Below, one piece after another: positions 8,814-17,160 of a DNA stretch of 64,000 bases. The position numbers and the translations under genes are program-made. Source of the stretch: Natronoflexus pectinivorans (lineage in GTDB: Bacteria; Bacteroidota; Bacteroidia; Bacteroidales; Marinilabiliaceae); the NCBI RefSeq assembly GCF_004345615.1, contig NZ_SLWK01000001.1, positions 860,666-924,665 on the forward strand, read 5' to 3'. How positions within the stretch are numbered: the first letter of the stretch is position 1; each line of letters starts with the position of its first letter. The notes beneath the pieces are model-generated. The model ran no database searches, was not told where the DNA came from, and saw only the letters and a list, made by a program, of their open reading frames with translations.

Positions 8814-9971
8814 AGAAGGAATGATGATGGTAAATTGACTCCCTTTTTGCAGCTCGCTTTTTGCCGAAATTTGTCCCCCGTGTCTTTCTGTAAACTCTTT
8901 GCAAAGTAGCAAACCAAGACCAGTACCTTGTTCTCCTGCAGTTCCCTCTGATGTGAATTTTTTTGAAGTGTCAAAAAGCTCCGAAAGGGTTTTCGTATCC
9001 ATCCCAACTCCATTATCTGAGACGGTGATGGATTCAAAAACTCCCTGTTTTATTGATGATACTTTGATGATGCCGTTTTGATTTGTAAACTTGATGGCAT
9101 TGGAAATCAGGTTCCGAAGGATGGTTTTTAGCATAAAAATATCTGCAAAAACCTCTGTTTTTGCATTCACTTCATTGTAAAAAGTAATTGCTTTTGCGTT
9201 TCTGCCCGCTTCGGTAATGTCAGCTATTTCATCAATTAAGCCTTTAAGGTCAATTATTTCTGGTTCGAATGGAAAACCTGATGATTGTGCCCTGGTATAG
9301 GTCAACAGATCCCCCAGCAGGTCATAAACGTTTTTTGATGAATTGTACACCAGTTTAATATACTCTTCTGTTTTATCTACATCGTAACTTCTTAAGTTTT
9401 CTGATAAAACATAAAGAAAGCCCAGAATTGAATTAAACGGAGCTTTTAAATCATGAGCCAGAATGGAAAGAAACCGATCTTTACTTGTGTTTACTCTGTC
9501 TAATTCTTCGTTGGTTGCAGTAAGTTCTTCGTTTGCATTCTCAAGTTCCCGCTTCTCTTTTATCAATTCTCTTTGTAAGTCTGAGATTTCCCGGTTTAGA
9601 TTCAGCATAATTTCATTCTGACGAATCAATTGCTGCGCATCTATACCTCCGATAATAAGTATCTGTTTACCTTTACGAAAAACATCAGCCAGTATTGAGT
9701 TATTTAGTCCGTGACTGTTGCCTACTGTAATATACCCGGAAAATAGTGGTGATTCTTCAGCATTTAAGGAGAGAATGGTGTCAAAAGAAGGATTTAGAAG
9801 GCTTTCCGTAGGATTATTATCCTTTATAAGTTGTTTAAAGTTGCTGTTTGCATAAAGCAACTCCTTTTCAGTTGAAAATAGTGCGAGGAAAACAGAGGAG
9901 CTTTTCGAAAGCGACTCAGCCAACTCTTCTGTCCAGTTGGATAATGTATTGTGTAACTCCCTGTTTAGCAT
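8805..9971 (-). CDS. sensor histidine kinase next to a cobalamin-binding cassette
   Basis: A soluble 388-residue kinase with no membrane segments. Residues 1-110 form a PAS-like N-terminal domain (FSTEKELLYANSNFKQL), 115-165 a coiled coil (IRQNEIMLNLNREISDLQRE onward), then HisKA with His173 in SILAHDLKAPFNSILGF and an HATPase ending in DNGVGMD and GTGLGLLLCKEF. It is 112 bp downstream of the two-gene cobalamin unit on the same strand, which suggests that signal from that unit is passed to this kinase (inference). A near-perfect inverted repeat sits in the spacer. No response regulator is adjacent. Confidence 0.92.
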   Translation of the reverse strand: MLNRELHNTLSNWTEELAESLSKSSSVFLALFSTEKELLYANSNFKQLIKDNNPTESLLNPSFDTILSLNAEESPLFSGYITVGNSHGLNNSILADVFRKGKQILIIGGIDAQQLIRQNEIMLNLNREISDLQRELIKEKRELENANEELTATNEELDRVNTSKDRFLSILAHDLKAPFNSILGFLYVLSENLRSYDVDKTEEYIKLVYNSSKNVYDLLGDLLTYTRAQSSGFPFEPEIIDLKGLIDEIADITEAGRNAKAITFYNEVNAKTEVFADIFMLKTILRNLISNAIKFTNQNGIIKVSSIKQGVFESITVSDNGVGMDTKTLSELFDTSKKFTSEGTAGEQGTGLGLLLCKEFTERHGGQISAKSELQKGSQFTIIIPSKK

Positions 9972-9975
9972 TTCC

Positions 9976-10000
9976 TGTGTCTATAATTTGTATTTTAAGG
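9976..10000. repeat. 25-bp element, second copy
   Basis: Matches 2505-2529 at 24 of 25 bases. It lies just upstream of the kinase start codon (9971, minus strand). Confidence 0.6.
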
Positions 10001-10009
10001 CCACATGGA

Positions 10010-10068
10010 ACATCCATGAATAATCATCCGCCTGTGTGTCAATATTCCTTAACATGGATGTTTCATAA
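10010..10068. other. inverted repeat in kinase upstream region
   Basis: ATGGAACATCCATG and CATGGATGTTTCAT are complementary except at one position and are separated by about 30 nt. They lie between the 148-residue protein gene and the histidine kinase on the minus strand. This could be a weak terminator or an operator. Confidence 0.4.
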
Positions 10069-10083
10069 TTATTGAATCAGCGG

Positions 10084-10530
10084 TTAATTACCATTTTTGG
10101 GATCTGTGAGGGAAGATAAATGGGGAATATTCACAATCATCCAATTATATAAAGGCAAGACTTCTTCAAAACTTTTCTCTGTAAGTTCTTTTTTTAATAC
10201 GGTAACCCAGCAATTTAATTGAGCTGCCCAGTAGTTTTCTTTAAATCCGCGACTTCGGTATGCCCTGAAAACCCATAACAGAGTGTTCACCAGAACTTCA
10301 GAATTGAAGTTCTGGAGTTGAGCGGAGATAAATCTTGCATGGTTGGCATGATTGTCCTTCATCATCTCCAGATTTTCTTTTCCAACTAATTCAGAAATGT
10401 CTGATCTTGATAACAATAACCGGGAAACTTCAGATGAAAGCCGATCTGAAAGGTTATAATACTCAACGGCAGCAGAAGGCGCTGCCTGTTTTAGTTTTCG
10501 CGCAGAGTTTTGCAGATATTCTTTATTCAT
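10084..10530 (-). CDS. conserved helical protein of unknown function, partner of cobalamin-binding protein
   Basis: I do not recognise the family with certainty. The 148-residue product has no signal peptide or membrane segment and appears all-helical, about seven helices, with an aromatic-rich C-terminal half (TLLWVFRAYRSRGF, YWAAQLNCWVTVLKKEL, LPLYNWMIVNIPHL). Size and helix pattern would suit a globin- or phycocyanin-like fold, a guess made only from appearance. It starts 3 bp after the stop of the cobalamin-binding protein gene, so the two are surely co-transcribed, and it is followed by the histidine kinase. It may link ligand or light sensing to the kinase. Confidence 0.6.
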   Translation of the reverse strand: MNKEYLQNSARKLKQAAPSAAVEYYNLSDRLSSEVSRLLLSRSDISELVGKENLEMMKDNHANHARFISAQLQNFNSEVLVNTLLWVFRAYRSRGFKENYWAAQLNCWVTVLKKELTEKSFEEVLPLYNWMIVNIPHLSSLTDPKNGN

Positions 10531-10533
10531 TTC

Positions 10534-11184
10534 TTAATTAATATTTTCAATAAACTGACGGGTGTGCTCAAGGTCGGGTTGAAAATATACAAAATCGTAT
10601 TTTTTCAGCATCTCATCGCCTCCATGACTGAAGGCTTGTCCGCCTGTTAAGACAGGCAAACCGGGTAATTCTTCTTTAATTTTTTGAAGCAGGTTCTCCA
10701 AAACAGGTAAATGCATGTATATACTTAATGAAACGGCAATCAAGTCAGGTTTGTTCTTTTTTGCAAAACTGATCAACTCCGTTGTTGGTGTATTGGCTCC
10801 CAGAAAGAACGTTCTCCAGCCATTGCATTCAAATAAATCACTAATCATTCTGATGCCTATTTGATGAAGTTCCTTTTCTACACTGGTAATGATGACTGTC
10901 TTTTTCTTATCATTTTTCACCTTAATTGATGCATACAGGTCATTTAGCAAAGATTCGGTTATAGATGAAGCCAAATGCTCTGTGGCCACACTGATGCGGT
11001 TCATTTCCCAGAGTTCGCCAACATCATACAGTGCCCGTTTAAACATCGCTTCGTAAATTACGAAGCGATTAATCCCTGCGTCGGTCAGTTGTGTCACAAT
11101 CATCTTGCACTCTTCGCGATTCCCCGATAACAGAGCCGATAAAAACCCTGGATACAGATCATCCGTTAATCGATTTTGCATCAT
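10534..11184 (-). CDS. free-standing cobalamin-binding sensor with CarH-type photoreceptor motifs
   Basis: A 216-residue protein with an N-terminal helical B12-binding-2 domain (about residues 5-90) and a C-terminal Rossmann-like B12-binding domain (95-216). Trp59 is followed by exactly nine residues and Glu69-His70, the Wx9EH signature of CarH/LitR adenosylcobalamin photoreceptors. ELHQIG places His107 in the ExHxxG motif that supplies the lower axial ligand. CarH and LitR carry an N-terminal MerR-type DNA-binding domain; it is absent here, so output must go through protein contact, most simply the downstream histidine kinase (inference). An exceptionally good AGGAGG (11190-11195) precedes the tandem ATGs at 11184 and 11181. 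Confidence 0.85.
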   Translation of the reverse strand: MMQNRLTDDLYPGFLSALLSGNREECKMIVTQLTDAGINRFVIYEAMFKRALYDVGELWEMNRISVATEHLASSITESLLNDLYASIKVKNDKKKTVIITSVEKELHQIGIRMISDLFECNGWRTFFLGANTPTTELISFAKKNKPDLIAVSLSIYMHLPVLENLLQKIKEELPGLPVLTGGQAFSHGGDEMLKKYDFVYFQPDLEHTRQFIENIN

Positions 11185-11489
11185 CTCATCCTCCTATAAA
11201 AAATTCCTTCATTTAAACCGACATATGCTTGAATTACAAATTACTAATTTTTGGTTGATTTGCAACATGTGGCACGCTTTTTTGTTAAAATGGCAGACGT
11301 TGTTTTGTACGTAATAATTTTTGTTTTGATACGCAGAGAGTTTTTTATTTAAAATTAACTTTTCTGCAATGAGTTGATATTTAGGTTTTTGATTGCAAAT
11401 CAAATGCCGGATGGCTTTTTGATTATAAATCATTGATTTATAATCCTTCAAAATGAACTAATTTTGCACCCACTTTTAGAAAAAAACTT
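11185..11489. other. intergenic region between divergent genes, 305 bp
   Basis: AT-rich divergent control region between the cobalamin-sensor gene (minus) and typA (plus). It contains the typA -7 box at 11459 and the AGGAGG ribosome-binding site of the sensor gene. No gene seen. Confidence 0.6.
11459..11466 (+). promoter_or_regulatory. typA promoter -7 box
   Basis: TAATTTTG is a perfect TAnnTTTG Bacteroidetes -7 element, 23 bp before the typA ATG. A TTG at 11433-11435 could serve as a loosely spaced -33 element. Confidence 0.7.
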
Positions 11490-13280
11490 ATGCAAAAACT
11501 TAGAAATATTGCCATTATTGCCCACGTTGATCATGGCAAAACCACGCTGGTTGACAAGATGTTGCTGGCTGGGAAATTGTTTAAAGAGCATCAGCATGTT
11601 GGCGAATTAATAATGGACAGTAACGATTTGGAGCGGGAGAGAGGAATTACCATTTTGTCCAAAAATGTTTCGGTACGTTGGAAAGATTACAAAATCAATA
11701 TTATAGATACACCCGGTCACTCCGATTTTGGGGGAGAGGTTGAAAGGGTTTTGAACATGGCCGATGGCGTTCTCTTACTGGTAGATGCTTTTGAAGGGCC
11801 CATGCCACAAACGCGATTTGTATTACAAAAGGCACTTGGATTGGGACTTAAGCCCATTGTTGTGATTAACAAAGTAGATAAGCCTAACTGTCGCCCCGAG
11901 GAGGTTCAGGAGATGGTATTTGACTTGATGTTCAACCTTGAAGCCACCGAGAATCAACTTGATTTCATCACCGTTTACGGTTCGGCAAGGGACAATTGGA
12001 TGTCTGACGATTGGAAAGAGCAAAAGCAGGACATCAGCGTGCTGATGGATGCCATCATCGAACACATCCCTGCTCCGATAGAAAATAAGGGAACTCCACA
12101 AATGCTGATCACTTCGTTGGATTATTCCGCCTACAAAGGGCGAATTGCCATTGGAAGGGTACACAGAGGGGTTCTTAAAGCCGGAATGGACATTGCTCTG
12201 GTTGGTCGTAAAGGAGATGTTCATAAAACACGCATCAAGGAGTTAAATGTTTTTAGTGGATTGGGTAGTGAAAAGGCCGATGAGGTTGTGGCCGGAGAAA
12301 TTTGTTCCATCATCGGACTTGACCGTTTTGATATTGGAGATTCCATTTGTGATCTGGAGAAACCTGAACCGTTGGATCCCATCGCCATCGACGAGCCCAC
12401 TATGAGTATGCTGTTTACCATCAACAACTCTCCATTTTTTGGAAAAGAGGGTAAATACGTTACTTCACGCCACATAAAAGATCGTTTGGATAAAGAGCTG
12501 GAGAAAAACCTGGCTCTGCGTGTAGAGCCCACAGATTCGGCCGATGCCTGGAATGTTTACGGAAGGGGAGTTTTGCACTTGTCAGTGCTTATTGAAACCA
12601 TGCGCCGCGAAGGTTACGAATTGCAGGTGGGTCAGCCAAGAGTTATTATAAAAGAGATTGCTGGTGAAAAAAATGAGCCGATTGAAGAGCTGACCATTGA
12701 TTTGCCGGATGAATTTTCAGGGAGAGCCATTGAGATGGTTTCCAATCGCAAAGGTGAATTGCGTACCATGGAACGTAAAGGTGACAGGGTTCATTTGGAG
12801 TTCATAGTTCCCTCGCGTGGTATCATCGGATTGAGAAATAATTTATTAACGGCCACAGCCGGAGAGGCTGTCATGGCTCACAGGTTTATTGAATTTCAGC
12901 CCTGGAAAGGTCAAATTGAAAAGCGTCAGAATGGTTCGCTCATTTGCCACGAAACGGGTACAGCCTTTGCTTATGCCATTGACAAACTTCAGGATAGAGG
13001 CCGGTTCTTTGTTTTTCCTCAGGAAGAAGTTTACATGGGTCAGGTAATAGGAGAGAACAATCGTGACGGAGACCTCACCGTGAATGTTACCAAAAACAAA
13101 AAACTGACCAATATGCGTGCCTCAGGTGCCGATGATAAAACAAGAATTGCACCACCCATTATTTTTAGTCTCGAAGAGGCTTTGGAGTACATTCAGGCAG
13201 ATGAATATGTTGAAGTTACTCCAAAATCAATCCGCCTAAGAAAGATTTTATTGCAGGAACATGAACGTAAACGCAAATAG
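11490..13280 (+). CDS. typA: ribosome-associated GTPase TypA/BipA
   Basis: Translational GTPase of the EF-G superfamily that binds the 70S ribosome and aids 50S assembly and stress or cold adaptation. G-domain motifs are intact: AHVDHGKTT (residues 11-19), [19 protein letters not shown] and NKVDKP. Domain II, the EF-G-like domains, and the TypA-specific C-terminal domain ([46 protein letters not shown] end) follow. Length of 596 residues is normal. It has its own promoter and a hairpin terminator, so it is monocistronic. Confidence 0.97.
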   Translation: MQKLRNIAIIAHVDHGKTTLVDKMLLAGKLFKEHQHVGELIMDSNDLERERGITILSKNVSVRWKDYKINIIDTPGHSDFGGEVERVLNMADGVLLLVDAFEGPMPQTRFVLQKALGLGLKPIVVINKVDKPNCRPEEVQEMVFDLMFNLEATENQLDFITVYGSARDNWMSDDWKEQKQDISVLMDAIIEHIPAPIENKGTPQMLITSLDYSAYKGRIAIGRVHRGVLKAGMDIALVGRKGDVHKTRIKELNVFSGLGSEKADEVVAGEICSIIGLDRFDIGDSICDLEKPEPLDPIAIDEPTMSMLFTINNSPFFGKEGKYVTSRHIKDRLDKELEKNLALRVEPTDSADAWNVYGRGVLHLSVLIETMRREGYELQVGQPRVIIKEIAGEKNEPIEELTIDLPDEFSGRAIEMVSNRKGELRTMERKGDRVHLEFIVPSRGIIGLRNNLLTATAGEAVMAHRFIEFQPWKGQIEKRQNGSLICHETGTAFAYAIDKLQDRGRFFVFPQEEVYMGQVIGENNRDGDLTVNVTKNKKLTNMRASGADDKTRIAPPIIFSLEEALEYIQADEYVEVTPKSIRLRKILLQEHERKRK

Positions 13281-13313
13281 AATAAGAATTTAAAGAGGAA
13301 ATAACTTCTGAGA

Positions 13314-13345
13314 AATGGTTCACGAAAGTGAACCATTGTTTTTTT
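13314..13345 (+). terminator. typA terminator
   Basis: Perfect 10-bp stem AATGGTTCAC / GTGAACCATT with a GAAA tetraloop, followed by G and seven T. Confidence 0.9.
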
Positions 13346-13369
13346 GGCATTTCAGAGATCATCCTCTCA

Positions 13370-13651
13370 TTATAAATCCTCATGATGTAATATACGGAAA
13401 CGAGTATATCCATAGGGAGTGACCTGTTTCCTGTGAAAATTGTCGACTCTTGCCATTGGTGGCCCCTGGTAACACGACTCCAAAAATTCACGTAACTGAC
13501 CAACATCACCTTCAGCATCTATTTCAACCTGGCCGCCGGGAAGATTTTTGACATACCCTTTTATGCCGTAACGTGTAGCTTTGTTATTAACAAAATATCG
13601 ATAGCCCACACCCTGTACTCTGCCATCTACCAGAACTTTTACTCTTTGCAT
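13370..13651 (-). CDS. acyP: acylphosphatase
   Basis: Small (93-residue) cytosolic enzyme hydrolysing carboxyl-phosphate bonds of acyl phosphates. The family signature GRVQGVGYRYFV near residue 11 carries the catalytic Arg, and GYVKNLPGGQVEIDAEG provides the catalytic Asn strand; both are complete. It is convergent with typA and ends 90 bp from it. On the minus strand TAACTTTG (13660-13667 on the plus numbering) is a perfect -7 box just upstream of the ATG. Confidence 0.95.
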   Translation of the reverse strand: MQRVKVLVDGRVQGVGYRYFVNNKATRYGIKGYVKNLPGGQVEIDAEGDVGQLREFLESCYQGPPMARVDNFHRKQVTPYGYTRFRILHHEDL

Positions 13652-13659
13652 TTTTTTAT

Positions 13660-13667
13660 CAAAGTTA
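13660..13667 (-). promoter_or_regulatory. acylphosphatase promoter -7 box
   Basis: The minus strand reads TAACTTTG, matching TAnnTTTG, 9 bp before the start codon at 13651. The predicted leader is extremely short. Confidence 0.55.
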
Positions 13668-13780
13668 AGAAATACTCAACTGTTTGTGAAGATAAATCAT
13701 TAAGTCAGGCTCATTTTCAGGAGACATTAAAAAATCACACCTAAAATTTCTATATTCGCTCATAAATTGAAGATTTAATC

Positions 13781-14902
13781 ATGGACAAACGTTTTCTGCA
13801 CATTGTGAGTTTTACAGTTCCCTGGCCTCCCGACTACGGAGGAGCTATGGATGTGTTTTATAAGGTAAAAGCACTATCAGAACGTGGTGTTAAGGTCATT
13901 CTTCACTGTTTTACATATAGTCGCAAGCAAGCTGCGGAGTTGGAAAAATACTGCCATGAAGTTTGTTATTATAAAAGAGAAACGGGTGTTTTCAGGCAAT
14001 TTTCAAGAGTGCCATATATTGTGAAGAGCCGCAAAAACGAAAAGCTTATAAGCCGGTTAAGGGAGGACAATCATCCGATTTTGTTGGAGGGGACTCACAC
14101 CACAGCCGTTTTGCAGTTTCCCGAACTGCAAAACCGTGACATCTGGATTCGGATGCACAATGTGGAAACCGATTATTACCGATCGTTGTGCCGAACTGAA
14201 AAGAGTTTTTTCAAAAGGCTCTTTTTCAAACTCGAAACTCTCCGGTTAAAAGCATGGGAAAAAGGTCCTTTTAAGGTGAAAGGTATCATACCCATATCCG
14301 AGGGAGATGCTGATTTTTTCAAAAAAGTGCATGAGAACGTTCACTTAATAACGGCATTTCATGGTGAAACTGAAGTAAAATCACAAACGGGTATCGGAAA
14401 ATATGTGTTGTACCATGGCGACTTATCAGTGGCCGAAAATCATTGTTCGGCACTTTTTGTCCTGCGCATCTGTTCCGAAGCCGGTGTACCGTTAATCATT
14501 GCCGGAAAAAACCCTTCACGGGCACTCGCTAGAAAAGTTCTGGAGGTTGAAACCTGTCAACTTATAAGGAATGTGGATGCTGCTGAGATGGAGCAACTGA
14601 TCAGTAATGCCGCAGCCATTCTTTTGCCTGCATACCAAACCACCGGTTTGCGTTTGAAATTATTGGTCTCGTTGTTTCGGGGACGTCATTGTATCGCTTC
14701 TCCTCAAATGGTTGAAAACACACATCTGGAGCCGCTTTGTGAAGTGGTTTCAAAGGATGCAGAGTGGATTGCTGCCATTCAGAAATCAATTTCCACTGCC
14801 TTTTCTCAGTATGAAGTTGATAAAAGGAATCAACTATTGATTCCTTTTATGGATGCAGCCAATGCAGACCGAATGATTCAGTTGATTTTTGGTACTCATT
14901 AA
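13781..14902 (+). CDS. GT4-like glycosyltransferase
   Basis: A 373-residue protein with the two-Rossmann (GT-B) layout of family 4 glycosyltransferases. The N-lobe opens FTVPWPPDYGGAMDVFYKVKAL, a typical acceptor-side glycine loop; the C-lobe has YVLYHGDLSVAENH, IIAGKNPS and a LLPAYQTTGLRLKLL segment in the place of the nucleotide-sugar binding E-x7-E region. It probably adds a sugar to a surface polysaccharide or lipid on the cytoplasmic side. It stands alone rather than in a polysaccharide cluster, and its last four bases overlap the end of kbl on the other strand. Donor and acceptor cannot be told. Confidence 0.8.
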   Translation: MDKRFLHIVSFTVPWPPDYGGAMDVFYKVKALSERGVKVILHCFTYSRKQAAELEKYCHEVCYYKRETGVFRQFSRVPYIVKSRKNEKLISRLREDNHPILLEGTHTTAVLQFPELQNRDIWIRMHNVETDYYRSLCRTEKSFFKRLFFKLETLRLKAWEKGPFKVKGIIPISEGDADFFKKVHENVHLITAFHGETEVKSQTGIGKYVLYHGDLSVAENHCSALFVLRICSEAGVPLIIAGKNPSRALARKVLEVETCQLIRNVDAAEMEQLISNAAAILLPAYQTTGLRLKLLVSLFRGRHCIASPQMVENTHLEPLCEVVSKDAEWIAAIQKSISTAFSQYEVDKRNQLLIPFMDAANADRMIQLIFGTH

Positions 14903-16086
14903 ATAACACTTAAAGACTTACCGATTTTTATAAAAGCCTCAATGGCTTTGTTCAGCTGCTCCCTGGTGTGTGCTGCCGAGAGTTGAATTCTTATTCGGGC
15001 CTGACCTTTGGGAACCACAGGATAGTAAAATCCGGTAACGTAAATTCCTTCTATGAGTAGCTCAGCGGCAAATTGCTGTGACAGTTTGGCATCGTATAAC
15101 ATCAGAGCAATAATGGCCGAGTTGGTTGGTTTAATATCAAATCCGGCCTTAACTATTTTTTCTTTAAAATAGACAGCATTTTCCATTACTTTATCGCGCA
15201 GAGAGGTGTCATGCTCAAGCATATTAAACACCTCCAGCGAAGCGCCTGCAATGACTGGCGCCAGTGAGTTGCTGAAAAGATAAGGACGAGATTTCTGACG
15301 CAACATTTCAATGATCTCCTTTTTGCCGGTGGTGTAACCGCCCATGGCTCCGCCAAGGGCTTTGCCAAGCGTACCAGTAAGAATATCAACTCTGTCCATA
15401 ACATTGTGATATTCGGGGGTGCCTCGTCCGGTTTTACCAATAAAACCCGATGCATGACTGTCGTCCACCATTACCATTGCGTCGTATTTTTCGGCCAAAT
15501 CACAAATGATATTGAGAGGAGCAATGTCGCCATCCATGGAGAATACCCCGTCGGTAACAATAATGCGGAAGCGCTGTGATTGTGATTTTTTCAGTTGCTC
15601 TTCCAGGTCGTTCATGTTGGCATGTTTGTACCGATAACGTGCCGCTTTGCATAAACGCACTCCATCGATGATGCTGGCATGATTCAGTTCGTCTGATATG
15701 ATAGCATCCTCTTCGGTTAATAGAGGTTCAAAAACGCCCCCGTTGGCATCAAAACAGGCCGCATAAAGAATGGTGTCTTCCATTTTAAAAAAGGAGGCAA
15801 TTTTCTCTTCCAGTTTTTTATGGAGATCCTGAGTTCCACAAATAAAGCGTACCGATGACATTCCATATCCGTGAGATTGGAGAGTTTTAACGGCTGCCTC
15901 CACCACTTTTGGGTGTGATGAAAGACCCAGGTAATTATTGGCACATAAGTTCAAAACTGTGTTTCCGTTTTGAACTGAAATCTCCGCTCCCTGGGGAGAT
16001 GTTATGATCCGTTCCGTTTTGTAGAGTCCTGATGATTTGATGGATTCAATTTCTTCAATGATATGATTCCTGATGTTTCCGTACAT
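14899..16086 (-). CDS. kbl: glycine C-acetyltransferase (2-amino-3-ketobutyrate CoA ligase) or related alpha-oxoamine synthase
   Basis: PLP enzyme of the alpha-oxoamine synthase family, 395 residues, matching Kbl: NNYLGLSSHPKV near 50, GYGMSSVRFICGTQ at 73-86, DDSHASGFIGKTGRG near 208-222, and PLP Lys242 in GTLGKALGGAMGG. Kbl cleaves 2-amino-3-ketobutyrate with CoA to glycine and acetyl-CoA in threonine breakdown. The threonine dehydrogenase partner is not next to it. The related enzymes BioF and SPT (sphingolipid synthesis, common in Bacteroidetes) share the fold; the opening and close overall resemblance favour Kbl. Confidence 0.88.
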   Translation of the reverse strand: MYGNIRNHIIEEIESIKSSGLYKTERIITSPQGAEISVQNGNTVLNLCANNYLGLSSHPKVVEAAVKTLQSHGYGMSSVRFICGTQDLHKKLEEKIASFFKMEDTILYAACFDANGGVFEPLLTEEDAIISDELNHASIIDGVRLCKAARYRYKHANMNDLEEQLKKSQSQRFRIIVTDGVFSMDGDIAPLNIICDLAEKYDAMVMVDDSHASGFIGKTGRGTPEYHNVMDRVDILTGTLGKALGGAMGGYTTGKKEIIEMLRQKSRPYLFSNSLAPVIAGASLEVFNMLEHDTSLRDKVMENAVYFKEKIVKAGFDIKPTNSAIIALMLYDAKLSQQFAAELLIEGIYVTGFYYPVVPKGQARIRIQLSAAHTREQLNKAIEAFIKIGKSLSVI

Positions 16087-16213
16087 ATGGCATCAATTTT
16101 TAAGTCGCAATTAGTTGTTAAGGACAAGATACCAATAATCCGGGCATAATAAAATGCCGGATATCATAAAATAGAAAGTCTTTTAAATGTTACAAAATAG
16201 GGAAGGAGAATTA

Positions 16214-16981
16214 CTATACCGAACTGTGTTCCTTTTCAGAAGGCCGATATACATATACCACGCCATAATGGCTGCATATTTCTCGTCGTTCATCGGGAGA
16301 AAGGTTTTCATTTTTGGCTTCCACTTCATTCCAAACAGTGGTGATTAGTTTATCAGCCTGTTCACGGTAATCGTTTACCTTATCAAGAAGTTTATGTGAA
16401 GTTGCCAAAAGATCCTTATGAATGTTGTAATATTCCAGAAACTTTTCAAATTTTACACGAACCATTGCCAATGAGGGGTTGTAGATTCGTGTGGCACCCG
16501 CGGCCATTCTGTCTTCTTCTCCTTTTATGAGACTCTTTCCCCACTGCAACAGTTGTTGTTCCGTTCCAATTTCAGGCACTGATTTCTCGTCAACAGCCAG
16601 GCCGTAATAGGTTCTTGCTTCAGGCTTTATTTCTCCTCTGGCTATGCATAAGTTGACCACCTGGAAAAAGTGCGAAACATATAGTCGTGCAGATTTATAA
16701 TGCTCTCCAAGTTGTTTTCCTGTATTGGCTTGCCGTTCCCGATTGTATTGATATTGATTTAAAACTTGTTCAAAATGAGGGAGGAATGCTTTAAGTTCTA
16801 AAAGCAGTTTTTGAGAAAAGGCCAGATCAATGGGATTTAAGGAGTTCCCCTTTTTTACTGCAGACTTAAGTGCCCTAAGTCTAGCCTGATCGGTATTTGG
16901 TAAACGTCTGTATGGCATAGTTCCCGCAATTTGAATCAATTTTACCCCCTGTTTTTTTGATGATGAAAAATGTTCCGGCAT
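16214..16981 (-). CDS. conserved Bacteroidetes protein of unknown function
   Basis: I do not recognise a characterised family. The product (255 residues from ATG 16981) is soluble and almost entirely helical, with a basic N-terminus (MPYRRLPNTDQARLRALKSA) and a long helical middle likely to form a bundle. A start at the internal ATG 16918 (MPYRRLPN) is more plausible, because the preceding 21 residues are poorly structured and the MPYRRLP opening looks like a natural terminus. There is no signal peptide, membrane segment or catalytic motif. It lies 127 bp upstream of kbl on the same strand. Confidence 0.6.
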   Translation of the reverse strand: MPEHFSSSKKQGVKLIQIAGTMPYRRLPNTDQARLRALKSAVKKGNSLNPIDLAFSQKLLLELKAFLPHFEQVLNQYQYNRERQANTGKQLGEHYKSARLYVSHFFQVVNLCIARGEIKPEARTYYGLAVDEKSVPEIGTEQQLLQWGKSLIKGEEDRMAAGATRIYNPSLAMVRVKFEKFLEYYNIHKDLLATSHKLLDKVNDYREQADKLITTVWNEVEAKNENLSPDERREICSHYGVVYVYRPSEKEHSSV

Positions 16982-17101
16982 TTCACAAAAGGTGAAAATA
17001 GATAAAAGTTATAATAATTGCAAATTATTAAGCCGCTGATTATCAAATTGTACTAAGTAAACAAAATATAGATTTAATTGACATTCAGATTTGTATGAAA
17101 T

Positions 17102-17136
17102 ATAAAAATCCCCAATGCCTAATGGCACTGGGGATT
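17102..17136 (-). terminator. terminator of the AbgT-family gene
   Basis: On the minus strand AATCCCCAGTGCC and GGCATTGGGGATT pair around an ATTA loop (one mismatch) and are followed by a short T-rich run, 25 bp after the stop at 17161. Confidence 0.8.
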
Positions 17137-17160
17137 AGTAATTATTTTATGCTATGTTTT

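Noticed and set aside
16125..16160. Hairpin ATCCGGGCAT / ATGCCGGAT as terminator
   Set aside because: One bulge and no T run on either strand.
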